The position numbers and the translations under genes are program-made. 64,000 nucleotides of DNA from Prostheceraeus crozeri (Eukaryota > Platyhelminthes > Polycladida > Euryleptidae): positions 1-64,000 of the forward strand of contig CAJQUW010014317.1 of NCBI GenBank assembly GCA_907163375.1, written 5' to 3'. The notes under the pieces were generated by a model that searched no databases, was not told the DNA's origin, and was given only the letters and a program-made list of their open reading frames with translations. Of this stretch, positions 33,401-44,870 are shown in pieces; positions within the stretch are counted from its first letter, which is position 1; each line of letters opens with the position of its first letter.

Positions 33401-33787
33401 CTGAAAATTTTTAAGATATCATTAGGAAAGATGGCCATGATAGAGAATGGCAACATATAAATCATTTTGGTGAAATAATCGTAAAATAAGTCATCTAGAG
33501 GGAGATTTCAAAAAATTGAGCATAGGTTCCCCGCCCTCTCAGGGCGACCAAGTCCCTGGAGTTCATCTCAATATGATTGAGAATGGTCAGTCATAGTTGC
33601 TAAAATAAAAACTTGCTAATATAAAAACTTATATATATATAAACTTGCTAAATAAAAATTGCTAAACTGTCATTTAGAGGGAGATTTCAAAAATTTGAGC
33701 ATAGGTTCCCGAGCACCCGGTGAACCCCCCTAGGATCCGCCCCAGCGGCCGAGAAATAAAAAGGAGTAACAGTAATCAAGTTAACTA

Positions 33788-34197
33788 GGCTCTTTTCGGG
33801 TTCCCCCCCACATTTGTCTATCAGCATAAATCACGCAGGATTCCCTAACCCCAACCGTAACCCAAGGCGCTAAAGATTGTACGTACATAACCACAATAAA
33901 GTATCATTTGCATGAAGGATTGGCTCAATAGATATTGATAGGAATATGAGATGCGAGCGCGACTTATTCATTTAACTGTGATCACGAACTTCAAGGGATT
34001 GTTGTCTACAATGAACTACAACGCAGGAGGACTGCATACTTCTTGCAGAACCTAAAAAGTTTGCTTTCTCAGCTCTCTAGGTAATGGTGTTCAAGAACGA
34101 AAGTGGTAGTGACAGCTAGAGAATCTCTTTCATAAATACCGTACAATACTTGTGAATGTTGATATCAAATGTGGGGGGGGGAAACCCGAAAAGTGAC
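33788..34197. mobile_element. 410-bp MITE inside the hAT
   Basis: Perfect 8-bp repeat GTTAACTA at 33780-33787 and 34198-34205. Ends are GGCTCTTTTCGGGTT on the left and GTCACTTTTCGGGTT reverse complemented on the right, each followed by a C-run and CACATTTG. No coding capacity. It lies in the 5' noncoding part of the hAT, so it is the youngest layer here. Confidence 0.8.
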
Positions 34198-35092
34198 GTT
34201 AACTATACGCTACTTTCTAATTAGACCTACATAACTATGATACACAATATTGGCCTACAGCACAGCCCGACTCACACACTGACTTATTTACATGCTTCAG
34301 AAAGCTTCTCCCTCTCACCAATTTACGAGTTTAGCCTGAGACAATGGCATTCGAATGTACGTGAATAGGTTACAAGTAGCAAACTTATTCAGCAGATAAT
34401 ACGGCATATAGTGAGACGAGTGTCACTGAATCACGCGTACATCATTCATGTACAGTATATAATACACGTATAGCAGAAGCGTTGTATGACGAGCTGATGA
34501 TGTGATCGATAATATAAAATAGAAGCACTGTATCACTAGCTAAAGAGCACTAGATAGACGTTGGGAATGTCGAAAAAATGATCAGTGAAAGGCTTCACTT
34601 CATTCATAAGGCACCAATCCTTGGCGACATCTCACTTGCCAACTTACCTCGTTGAGGTCGATCGACGTCACACCGGCTGCACCATTGGCTGCCCGAAGCC
34701 AAAAATTTGGAAACTTATCGTTCAGATGAGACGAGTATTCGTGTTTGTGTGAACGCACGCTCACACAGGATCAAGGCGCATGCACTGATGCAGACTGATG
34801 AGAAAAGGTAAACTTGCAAAACAATGAGCCACTCCAAGACACTATTGAGCTGAAATTTGCAACATTATTAGCATTTAACCGTAGATGTGTGGGATTAGGT
34901 TAAATCCATCAGGGTAATAAACCTTAAAAAATTGATAGAATGACAATAGTACAGGTGACAATAGAATAACAATGCTCATAACTGATTATTCCATCTCGAG
35001 ATAAATACCGGAACGCGCGTTCCGGTCAAATCCGGTCAAATCCTAATTACCGGAACGCCGTTCCGGTGCGTTCCGGTCCCACTACACCCCTG

Positions 35093-35490
35093 GGTGCAAG
35101 TGACGGAGATTTTCGGTGTAATAACTCCTGTTGATGGGCGTTCTTTCGGGACAGCGGTGAAGTCCGTAGCGATGAGTACTGCACGGGACGTTGGCAATTG
35201 TAATCCTTGTGAAACCTCTCTGCGTCATGTTTCCAAGTGGTTGCCTTTCGTCTCAACGTTGTACTCTGACCGCCAGGGCGACATTTAGCTATCTGCCACA
35301 GGTTGTCTCATAAAATCTCCATTGCACTTGTCTTCCGATAGTTGGCCATACATGCGAGAATGAACCATGAGTTCTGCTTGCCTCTATCACCGAGGCTAAG
35401 TGAAATGAAATGGAATGAATTGGAAGGATCATTCATGCGCCACACGCAACCACAAGCTCATTTCTCTCTTCGCTAGTGAACAAGCTCTTG
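35093..35490. repeat. Foldback left arm, inner part
   Basis: Pairs in reverse with about 43685-44094, including TTAGTGTA at the inner edge and the single GGTGCAAG target site. Confidence 0.8.
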
Positions 35491-35493
35491 TTA

Positions 35494-36320
35494 GTGTAGT
35501 CAGAAAGTCTATCATGTTGTACAAAAGTTTTACTGCGACACAGGTTGATGTATAGTTAGAACGTTTGATCATGACGTTTTATGAAACACAAGTCTATGAA
35601 ATGAGAATGTAGTCTAAAAGTTTATGAAACACAAGTTTGTGAAAACAAAGTTATAGCACAACACACGTTTGTGAAAGTAAAGTTTGATTGTCGTGCAAGT
35701 TTTATTCGTTAGTGTAGTTAGAAAGTTTATCATGTTTCATGAAATGCAAGTGTAGTCAAATAGTTTTATTATTGAACAGGTTTATTCCGTTTGTGTAGTT
35801 AGAAAGTTTATCATGTTGTACTAAAGTTTTACTGCAACACAGGTTGATGTATAGTTAGAACGTTTGATCATGACGTTTTATGAAACACAAGTCTATGAAA
35901 TGATAATGTAGTCTAAAAGTTCATGAAACACAAGTTTGTGAAAACAAAGTTATAGCACAACACACGTTTGTGAAAGTAAAGTTTGATTGTCGTGCAAGTT
36001 TTATTCGTTAGTGTAGTCAGAAAGTCTATCATGTTGTACAAAAGTTTTACTGCGACACAGGTTGATGTATAGTTAGAACGTTTGATCATGACGTTTTATG
36101 AAACACAAGTCTATGAAATGAGAATGTAGTCTAAAAGTTCATGAAACACAAGTTTGTGAAAACAAAGTTATAGCACAACACACGTTTGTGAAAGTAAAGT
36201 TTGATTGTCGTGCAAGTTTTATTCGTTAGTGTAGTCAGAAAGTGTAGCACACAAGCTTATGAAAGTACAGTTTGATTGCCATACAAGTTTTAACCGTTAG
36301 TGTAGTTAGAAAGTATGACA
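35494..36320. repeat. ~218-bp tandem repeat
   Basis: Units starting GTGTAGTCAGAAAGTCTATC begin at about 35494, 35793, 36011 and 36229. The last two full periods are 218 bp; a partial unit lies at 35713-35793. Copies are nearly identical. There is no counterpart next to the right arm. Confidence 0.85.
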
Positions 36321-36880
36321 CAACTACTGCAGTGAGACTGAGAGTTTAGAATGTTGTTATATGAGAACAGTGTTCACCACAGCGCTAGAAAGTTGTATCT
36401 AAAAGGTTTTACTGCACTGTGTGGATTGTTTTGTAACTTACTTTCACAGTGTTAAAAGGTTTCATATTGAGTGGAGATGTGTACTACACTGTGTTGAATG
36501 TTCTATAAATACAGGTAAAGTCTTGTCACAAACGTTGAGTGTGTGAGAGAATCTAGGGTTAGCAATAAGTTACATGACATTTGATAACACTAAGGGTGGA
36601 ATGCACATCTCACAATTAAGAGCTAATCAACTGTTAAATCTAAAGTTAAATTAAGTTCTTATGCACATGTCAAAATTAGATTTTTAACAATAGATTAGTT
36701 AATCAACGATTATCGAATTCTCTTGCTTCTTAACTAATGATCTGATTGGCTCTTCCTAACTGCAGTTTCCATTGTATGCGCATCAACGCTGTCTGTTAGC
36801 TAGCATTCGATTTGACGTAGTGATCTCTTGTTAAAGTTAATCGTTGACTTTCGTGAATTAACTGCGGATATTCGGAACTC

Positions 36881-37768
36881 ATGGATGATATATATGACCA
36901 ATATTTTTATTACCACGACTACGATATGGCCCGGTTCAATCCAATGGAATTGGACGACCATGATTTTAAATTTCGCTACAGATTTACGAAAGACAATGTT
37001 CGTAATCTACACTCTATACTCGGTGATTTTAGCGAGCCATATGATCGAAACATTGACATCGATAGTCTGTCAAAATTATGCACTGCTCTACGGTTCTATG
37101 CAACAGGAAACCTTCAAACTACAAACGGCGACTTAATTGGTGCTCATCAATCAACAATATCACGAATCGTTTCAAACGTCTCAACAGTGTTAGCACAGCA
37201 ACATAAAAAATTTATTGGCTTTTCTGAGAATTTAAGTTCCATCAAGAGTGAATTCACGAAGCGATCTCGCATACCGTCGGTCATCGGTGCTATCGATGGT
37301 ACCCATATACCAATCATCTCTCCAGGTGGTAACAACGCAAACCTTTTTAGGGACCGTAAAAAATATTTTACATTGAATACCCAATGTGTATGTGATGCAG
37401 ACGGTTGCTTTACTGATGTAGTTTGCCGCTGGCCTGTGGCAACACATGATGCAACTATTTTTGAAAATAGTAGACTGTGCCATAGACTAGAAACTAATGA
37501 ATTGAATGGGATTTTACTTAGAGATTCTGCTTACCCATGTTGTAAGTATTTATTGACTCCTGTATTGAATCCTACCAGCAATGCCGAAAAACGGTATAAT
37601 GCTGATCATGTTCGAACAAGAAACGTTATCGAAAGAACTTTTGGCCAATGGAAGCAGCGTTTTCGATGTTTAAAGAAATTACGTTTAAAGCTTTCTGTTT
37701 CGCAGAAAGTCGTTGTTGCAACATCATGTCTTCATAATTATGCTAAAATGTTGAAAATCCCTTTGTAA
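36881..37768 (+). CDS. Harbinger transposase, 295 aa, open throughout
   Basis: Blocks in order: CTALRFYATGNLQTTNGD (helix-turn-helix region), IGAIDGTHIPI (Asp139), FTLNTQCVCDADGCFTDV, WPVATHDATIFENS (Asp190), ILLRDSAYPC (Asp215), RNVIERTFGQWKQRFR (Glu251) and VVATSCLHNYAKM. From Asp215 to Glu251 is 35 residues. This is the PIF/Harbinger DDE nuclease with no visible missing residue. Family members are often 330-400 aa, so a few N-terminal residues may lie upstream of this ATG. Confidence 0.9.
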   Translation: MDDIYDQYFYYHDYDMARFNPMELDDHDFKFRYRFTKDNVRNLHSILGDFSEPYDRNIDIDSLSKLCTALRFYATGNLQTTNGDLIGAHQSTISRIVSNVSTVLAQQHKKFIGFSENLSSIKSEFTKRSRIPSVIGAIDGTHIPIISPGGNNANLFRDRKKYFTLNTQCVCDADGCFTDVVCRWPVATHDATIFENSRLCHRLETNELNGILLRDSAYPCCKYLLTPVLNPTSNAEKRYNADHVRTRNVIERTFGQWKQRFRCLKKLRLKLSVSQKVVVATSCLHNYAKMLKIPL

Positions 37769-39102
37769 GAGGGCAATGATGACGAAAATGTTTCAAATGA
37801 TAATAGCAACAGTGAACACAACGTGGATCTTGACGATTAAACAGCAGTTCAGGGAGTATTTTCAGAAGGGAGATTATCCAACAATACTTTCGTCATTGAA
37901 CATTTGAACTACTTGTGGTAGAAATATTCTATGTCATTCACATGAGGCATGTTAAATTGTAAGATCGCATATTTCATTGATGTGGTGATTTCATCGAATA
38001 CATTTTGCACTTATGTAATTAATAGATGTTTTGGTATTATTGTCTTCAATACTTTCCTGTAATATTTTCCAAAAAATATCTGATGAATAATAATAACTTA
38101 CTTCGCTGTTGGAGGGATCCAGAAGGTATCAAAAATTAATTGCAATTAAATTGGGCCGAGCAATCAGTTTTGATGGCATCCGAAAGCAATCGATTTACTG
38201 CAGCTATTAGGTAACACCGATCAATTAATTGCAATTATTTGTCATTAAAACCTAAATATGCTAGGTTCCTTGTTGGTGTTCCATTAACTCACTCAACACC
38301 ATCAGCGAGGCAGCAACGCTTCAATCCCATGGACATGTATACGTCTGTACTTGTTCATCACTTTGTCTCCGTCTTTATCAACACAGCTTTGAAGGCTTCA
38401 GTGGTCCACCGTATTTATTGTGCATAATTGAATAATCATTTTTACTCAATTTAAATTATTTCATAATGATTAACTTATTTTTCTGTCTATCCAAATATCG
38501 GCCCAGCCCAGCCATGTCTAACAATAGCCGGCCTAAGCTTAGCCATGTCCAACTCCGGTGTGGCTGAGGCTTAATGGAGTGCCTCCAATAAGAAAATGGT
38601 ATCAGACCCTTACTATTCAGAGAACAATACGGTGCTTAGACCGCCGCTAGGAAACTCTCAAATAAATTAAAAATTTTTTGCTAATTAATTATAAAGCTCT
38701 CAAATCAATTAAAAATTAATGGGTTCTTTACTGAAATTAAAACTGAGCCATCCTTATGTTTATCGTCTTATGTTTGTCTAAGAGCTTGAAAAATTATTAA
38801 AAACAAACCGGTGTAGCAATTATATAATCCATTTTTTTATTCAAAGAGTCTTCACATTTGAATTAAATTGCAAACTGCTTGCAAACAATAAATTTGATCA
38901 AAAAGCACGTCCTCAAATGTTCAGATCACAATTCATTCTCTTCAATTTCTCTTTCAGTAGAGCATTTTTGAGTCTCAAATTCTCCATTCGCAGCCGATGT
39001 TCAGCCTCTCGAAACGTACTTTCTTCTCTGATTGCTCGCATCCTCACTTCGTGATATTCTTCACTACAATCTCGTAAATATTTCAATGGGGGTATTTTTC
39101 TA

Positions 39103-39650
39103 TTAGTGTTTCCTTGAAATGTTTGATGTTGGCGGCGTTATGGTTTCATAAGTTGAAATATGAGAACCTGTCTGGATATTTTCGCGAACAGGAGTCAAAG
39201 GAACACAGTTTTCAGAATTAATTGCATCACCTTCACCAGGCGTGTACTGGATGTCATCTTTTTCTTTTGCTGAAGTGTTCAGTTCATCGATTAGTAACTT
39301 CATGAACGGACCTTGCTGATCACTATCGCAGTCAAATTCCAGAGGCTCAGTTTGTTGCGGAATTAGCGATACAATTTTCGATGCTACATCAGTGATAGAC
39401 GGCGGCGATGGTCCTCCTCCCGTTTTGAATGTTTCTCGCCGCTCCTTGGCAACCTCCTTTTTCGCCAACCTTTTTGAATTGCTCCAAAATGTTTTTAGTT
39501 GATCCGCACTTCTCCTTGGTAGCGGCTTTTGGCTGGAAAACTCCTCCGAAATTTTCCTCCAAACTTCATTTTTTATGTGTGGCCACCGCATCCGTGCGCT
39601 TGTTCTCTATGATATCTTTGTACTTAGTTAATATGTCGCATAGGATCAAC
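39103..39650 (-). pseudogene. Harbinger Myb/SANT-like protein, frame broken
   Basis: The frame from 39591 encodes KNEVWRKISEEFSSQKPLPR, RSADQLKTFWSNSKRLAKKE and an acidic C-terminus. The N-terminal part of the same trihelix domain, TKYKDIIENKRTDAVATHKK, lies in another frame ending at 39566. The domain is therefore split by a frameshift near 39570-39590. In this family the Myb-like protein helps the transposase enter the nucleus and bind the ends. Confidence 0.75.
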
Positions 39651-39719
39651 CCAAGTCGCAAGTTTATTGCATTGAACATGAAACCTGTAAGTGAGATGGA
39701 TAAGAATAATTGTTGATGT

Positions 39720-41540
39720 ATGTAGTTAGAACTTATTTCATGACAGCAGAGTTTCAAACGTTTACAAGTCGCAGGGGTAAATGTGTAACTAGGGTTAACC
39801 AAACAATGTTTATAAAGTGACACGTCATTTACGAATAACACTTAGTCTATCGCGTTTGTCACTTATGAATGACCAAGTGAGATTTACATGACATCGAAAT
39901 AGAAAATGCAAACCAAGTGTGATATGAAAGTGCAGAGATGAATAGATAAATGTTTTGTAAACGGACGTTTTTAGATGCATGGATGCGTCACACACCATTG
40001 CTACGAATGAAGTCAACGATGTTTTTACTATGTCAAGTACATTCTTTAACACGTCAATGACATGGATACATTCCTACAATCCATAATCCAAGGGTAGGGT
40101 TCTCTACGATTGGATTTAGGGATTTAGCGTTTTATATGACATACATCCATGATAACTGTTGTTGTAGAGTGTATTCATGCATTTACTAACTTGACCATTT
40201 GTGAATGACATACTTCGATAGATAAATTCCAAAAGTCCATAATCAAAAGAGTAGGGCTACCTACCGTTGGATTTAGGGATTTAGGGTTTTATATAACACA
40301 ACTTAATGTCAACCGTTAGTGTATAGTACATTTGTTAACTTAACCATTTGTGAACGACATGGCTAAATTGCTAAAGTTCATAATCTAAAGGGTAGGGTTA
40401 TCTACGGTTGGATTTAGGGATTTAGCGTTTTGGATAACACAAATTAACGATCTCTTTTAGTGTAGAATACATGCAACACATGATGCATATGTTCACTTTG
40501 TAGAATGACTTTGAACGTAAGGCTCAATTTCATGGTGAAAAGACAGGTTTCATATCGTTGATAAGAGATAGTTACATACTCATTATGTTATGCACTTTAC
40601 ATTTGATGCAGTCAGCTGAAATGTGATTGATGCATGTTCAATAGAAGAATTGAATACATTGTATGCATTCTAGTGATTGGAAAAATAAGTGTGTAAAGAG
40701 TTGATTAGGAAAAAATATAATCGTCAACGTATGAAAGTTTCTTGTTATCCAAGCTAGGAATATGCAAACATCATTCATCAGTCAGTGTTGTACTATAACA
40801 TCAATGTTTTGTACAAGGTAGGATCCGTCGGAGGTGGTATGACGAATGGTTGGATACATTTATAAAGCCTTGAGTAACACAAACCAAGTATTAAAACGAA
40901 AAGCACAAGTGTGAAAAAATGTGTGACATTAAAGACTTAATTATATCATACTAAAGATAGGGTAATGATGATGGATAGGAATAAGCGATGTAACTAATGT
41001 CTTGTTTCACATGTGTTTACTTATACGTTTACTGTAATTATCATGGGGATAGACCTGTAAATATCACCAGTATGACTTTTACAATGTGAAGCATCTTGAA
41101 ACTCTAGGTAGACAATGACCAAAGAGTAAATAAAACCTAAGTGAAATACAGGGTCATACAGAGGTTTAGGATTATACAACGCTTGTAGTGTTGATATGAA
41201 TGTTGTTCGACGGATTGGAACCGTTAAATGATCTGCTGATATGATTTACAGTGAACAAGAAAATCAGTAAGAGGAGTGATAGGAAAACGTCTTTACAAAT
41301 GCAGACAAGTGAAAACTTTACTAAATGACTGCATGCACGGATTTATCATCCATCATCCAAGTGAATTTAGTTGAAGCAAGTTACATGAATGTTAAAAGTC
41401 GTACGCTGACAGAGACAGTTTACTAAGTTGTACAGCAAAACTCATAAATCACTAAATCCATAGGATAGGTATCCCTGTGTTAAGATTTAGGGATTTAGCG
41501 TTTTAAAAGTGCAAGTTACATAGATAAATCACTAAGTCCA
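39720..41540. repeat. Foldback inner-left arm with GGATTTAGGGATTTAGCG units
   Basis: GGATTTAGGGATTTAGCGTT (or a close variant) occurs at about 40110, 40270, 40400 and 41490, each followed by TTT-A-TAACAC-type sequence. 40119-40970 pairs in reverse with 43255-43680, the latter lacking one internal unit. Confidence 0.75.
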
Positions 41541-43250
41541 TAGCATAGTCAACCCTATGACAAGACTAAACGTATTATCCGTGTTAGCGATATCTGTTCG
41601 TGTAGAATGTGACTCAATGAGTTTAGTCAGATTATGTATCATCAACTTCATTCACTTGGTTATATGATGAAGAAAGTGTGAGATATAAGTGAAAGCGATC
41701 TCATAAAGTTTAGAACACATAGTAGTAACATTGTAGGAATAAGTAAAGTGAAAAGTGATGTCGTATGAAATGAGTGATGCAAGATTAGCTCGCATTGAAA
41801 TGAATTGGTAGTGTAACAAACAAGCTGTGTGGGATTCAGAATATGTTTGAAGACAAGTGCTGTTAAAAGGTTTTGAGATGACATGAATTTTATCACGTCA
41901 TAAGATATAATCACACAGCATTAGGACTGTTGATTTATGAACGTAATTTATGTAAAAGTTATTCAGACGTAGCTTGTTGATGCAGGCAAGACACTATAAT
42001 TGCGAAAGTAGGAATAGCATGTAATGACTGGAGTATGGGTTGAAATTGATTGTATGCCAACTGTTCATGGAAAGCTATTTCCAAAAGCAACTAAGTGACA
42101 CGAATGTACTAAGAGTTAAGTAACTGCAAGCCTTTCATATTGATGAGTATGTAGTAACACATGATAGAAGAATAACTGATGACATGAATGTGGGAATCAG
42201 GACAAGTTTTAAGTCAGCTACTGCTTAAGGTTTTATGATAGTATTTGACATCGAAGATTTAATGTAATGCATCACATCATGTCTACAGATTCAAGGTGAA
42301 ATAGAATAAATGCCGTTGCAGGTTTTGAGTATATAGGATAGAACACCTGAAATAGTTGTTATATGTAAGTGCAAGTTAAAGTATCACAGTTGATTTACAT
42401 CTCAAAGCTTATGAAAGGTAGCTTTGATAGACTTCACATGGGTTGTTATGTAGAATGAATTGATATTCATAAATGGAAGTATGATGTATTGAGAAAGTAT
42501 TTATAAGCCTTTCGTATGAGAGTTCATTTATGACTGACTTTCATAAGTTGAGAAATGACTGTCTTCATAAGTGCAGAATAAAAGTATTTAGTTAGCGTAC
42601 ATTATCTTTCAGGGATGATTGAACTCAAGTATTGTTATGCAGCTTGTCTTGTGATGATATTTCGTATTGAACACTGCATCAAGTCACAAGCATGGGTATA
42701 AAATATAATAGAATAAATGTTTCATTCACAAGTTGAGAATATAGGAAACACAAAGTATTGGTTGTATGTCATAAAGGGAAATGTAAGTAACTTATAGTGA
42801 CACAGTCGATGTGTATGTGATAGTATGTTAACGTATACATCCTATCCGAGAAATGGTATTAGATCACTGTGTAGATGTCTCAATAACGTTTCATGGTTGT
42901 ATTAGAATAAATCTGGTCAGTTGGGTAGTTCTCCCTTTACTTTTTTCTTTACATTCTCTTTACATTCTCTTTCTCTCTATGTCTGCCTGTGTGTATTTTC
43001 TTCTTTGTATCTGGTTGGGTGAGTGTTGTGACTTTTTAACTTGTTTTCCTTTAGAGTATAGAGTATTCATTTCCTATGAAATATGATAATAGGAATATAT
43101 TGAGGGTGGTATCTCACTATATTGTAAGAGGCATAGTATCATGGTTAGCAAGGTAGCAGCTCCGTGTGAACGAATTCCATGTATGTGTGTGTGCAATACA
43201 GTATAAGTATGTGTGTGTGCAATATATGTGAGAGCTGCTACCTTGCTATT
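41540..43250. other. Foldback loop, noncoding
   Basis: AT-rich sequence with many short A/T-rich words such as GTGTAGAATG. No domain-bearing ORF is seen; 42853-43086 is open but low-complexity and hydrophobic by chance. Confidence 0.55.
43147..43247. repeat. 16-bp perfect hairpin in the loop
   Basis: AGCAAGGTAGCAGCTC (43147-43162) and GAGCTGCTACCTTGCT (43232-43247) are exact reverse complements with a 69-bp spacer holding two GTATGTGTGTGTGCAATA copies. Confidence 0.9.
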
Positions 43251-43254
43251 TTTT

Positions 43255-44870
43255 GCTCATCATTACCTTATGTTTAGCATGATATGCTTAAATCTTTAAT
43301 GTCACACATTTTTTCTCACTTGTGCTTTTCGTTTTAATACTTGGTTTGTGTTACTCAGAGCTTCATGAATTTATCCTGTCTTTTGAAACCTGTCTTTTCA
43401 CCATGAAATTGAGTCTTACGTTCAAAGTCATTCTATAAAGCGAACATATGCATCATGTGTTGCATGTATTCTACACTAAAAGAGATCGTTAATTTGTGTT
43501 ATCCAAAACGCTAAATCCCTAAATCCAACCGTAGATAACCCTACCCTTTAGATTATGAACTTTAGCAATTTATCTATCGAAGTATGTCATTCACAAATGG
43601 TCAAGTTAGTAAATGCATGAATACACTCTACAACAACAGTTATCATTGATGTATGTTATATAAAACGCTAAATCCCTGAGTACACTAACAAGAGCTTGTT
43701 CACTAGCGAAGAGAGAAATGAGCTTGTGGTTGCGTGTGGCGCATGAATGATCCTTCCAATTCATTCCATTTCATTTCACTTAGCCTCGGTGATAGAGGCA
43801 AGCAGAACTCATGGTTCATTCTCGCATGTATGGCCAACTATCGGAAGACAAGTGCAATGGAGATTTTATGAGACAACCTGTGGCAGATAGCTAAATGTCG
43901 CCCTGGCGGTCAGAGTACAACGTCGAGACGAAAGGCAACCACTTGGAAACATGACGCAGAGAGGTTTCACAAGGATTACAATTGCCAACGTCCCGTGCAG
44001 TACTCATCGCTACGGACTTCACCGCTGTCCCGAAAGAACGCCCATCAACAGGAGTTATTACACCGAAAATCTCCGTCACTTGCACCGTCAATGACTTGAT
44101 AGCAAGACATGAAACTTAACGTACATGATAGCAAGCCGTTTTTAAATACAGAGAGTGGCCTGATGCAAGTCAGCAATCGTTTCGGTGTTCAGCTCTTGAA
44201 TCCGTTACAGGCATTACTCAGAGGGAATCTTATCCCAGCTCCAAGGCCTCGACCCACAAATCCAACCTCTCGCGGACAGAGCGTGCTCCATATCACTGTG
44301 TTGGCATGCGGGCCCCGATTTTGACATGAAAACCGGTGGAGTTGTTTACAAGAGGAAACACCCCCAAGTCCTTGCCTTGACCAGCTTGATAGCAAGCCGT
44401 AGAGTGATAGCAAGCCGTGATTCACAAGCGTTTTGCAATGGAGATGTCTAGTAGCCACCCATGACAAGATAGCTAAGACTCAACCGATTGGCGTTCAAAG
44501 TGCTACGTCGAGAACTGTGTCAAATGCCCAGCATGAGTTGCCCCAGAGGTTTCGGTCTAAAATATGACACACTCCCTTGCCACACTTATCACTACGGCAT
44601 CATCCGCCGTCCCGAAGGAACACCCTGTCATTGGAATATTACAGCGAAACTCTCCGTACCATGCATCCGACACTTGCGAAAGGCAAATGTGAAACGTAAA
44701 GCAACATCTCTTCTTTATAGTGGATGTATGATGAATTATGAATGGTTGAGAACGCTTGTCCAATGAGAAGACTGGCTTACCATCACATACTTGGCCACCT
44801 CCCGACCTCCTTTCCGACCTTCCATCCATAACCTTCCGGCCAAATCCCTATCCTACTGCACCTAAAGAGG
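43255..44870. repeat. Foldback right arm
   Basis: Reverse counterpart of 40119-40970, 35093-35490 and 30080-30758, continued outward to 28650-28736. It carries four copies of TGATAGCAAG(A/C)C (near 44096, 44128, 44387 and 44406), one of which is an extra local duplication absent from the left arm. Confidence 0.8.

Larger units (their letters stand above)
30759..35092 (-). mobile_element. hAT transposon, apparently intact, 4.33 kb
   Basis: Perfect 8-bp direct repeat GGTGCAAG at 30751-30758 and 35093-35100. TIRs CAGGGGTGTAGTGG at the left and, inverted, CCACTACACCCCTG at the right. Subterminal CCGGAACG/CGTTCCGG words (several at 35009-35076, one at 30785) resemble transposase-binding repeats. 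It carries one uninterrupted 737-codon transposase frame. It split the foldback arm: the right arm reads through this site without the insert and keeps a single GGTGCAAG. Confidence 0.95.
36594..39700 (+). mobile_element. Harbinger element with transposase and Myb-like partner
   Basis: Probable left end GGGTGGAATGCACATCTCAC at 36594 after TAA. It holds the DDE_4-type transposase (36881-37768, plus) and a Myb/SANT-like gene (39103 to about 39650, minus), the usual two-gene set of Harbingers. I could not find the matching right TIR, so the right limit is approximate and may be truncated. Confidence 0.7.

Noticed and set aside
31204-33404. Several open frames on the plus strand across the hAT
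   Set aside because: They are antisense shadows of the long transposase frame.
42853-43086. Hydrophobic 77-codon frame in the foldback loop as a membrane protein
   Set aside because: It follows from T-rich low-complexity sequence, and nothing else supports a gene.
40110-43680. CCCTAAATCC motifs as interstitial telomere repeats
   Set aside because: Each is a single GGATTTAGGGATTTAGCG module spaced over 100 bp apart, not a tandem telomeric array.
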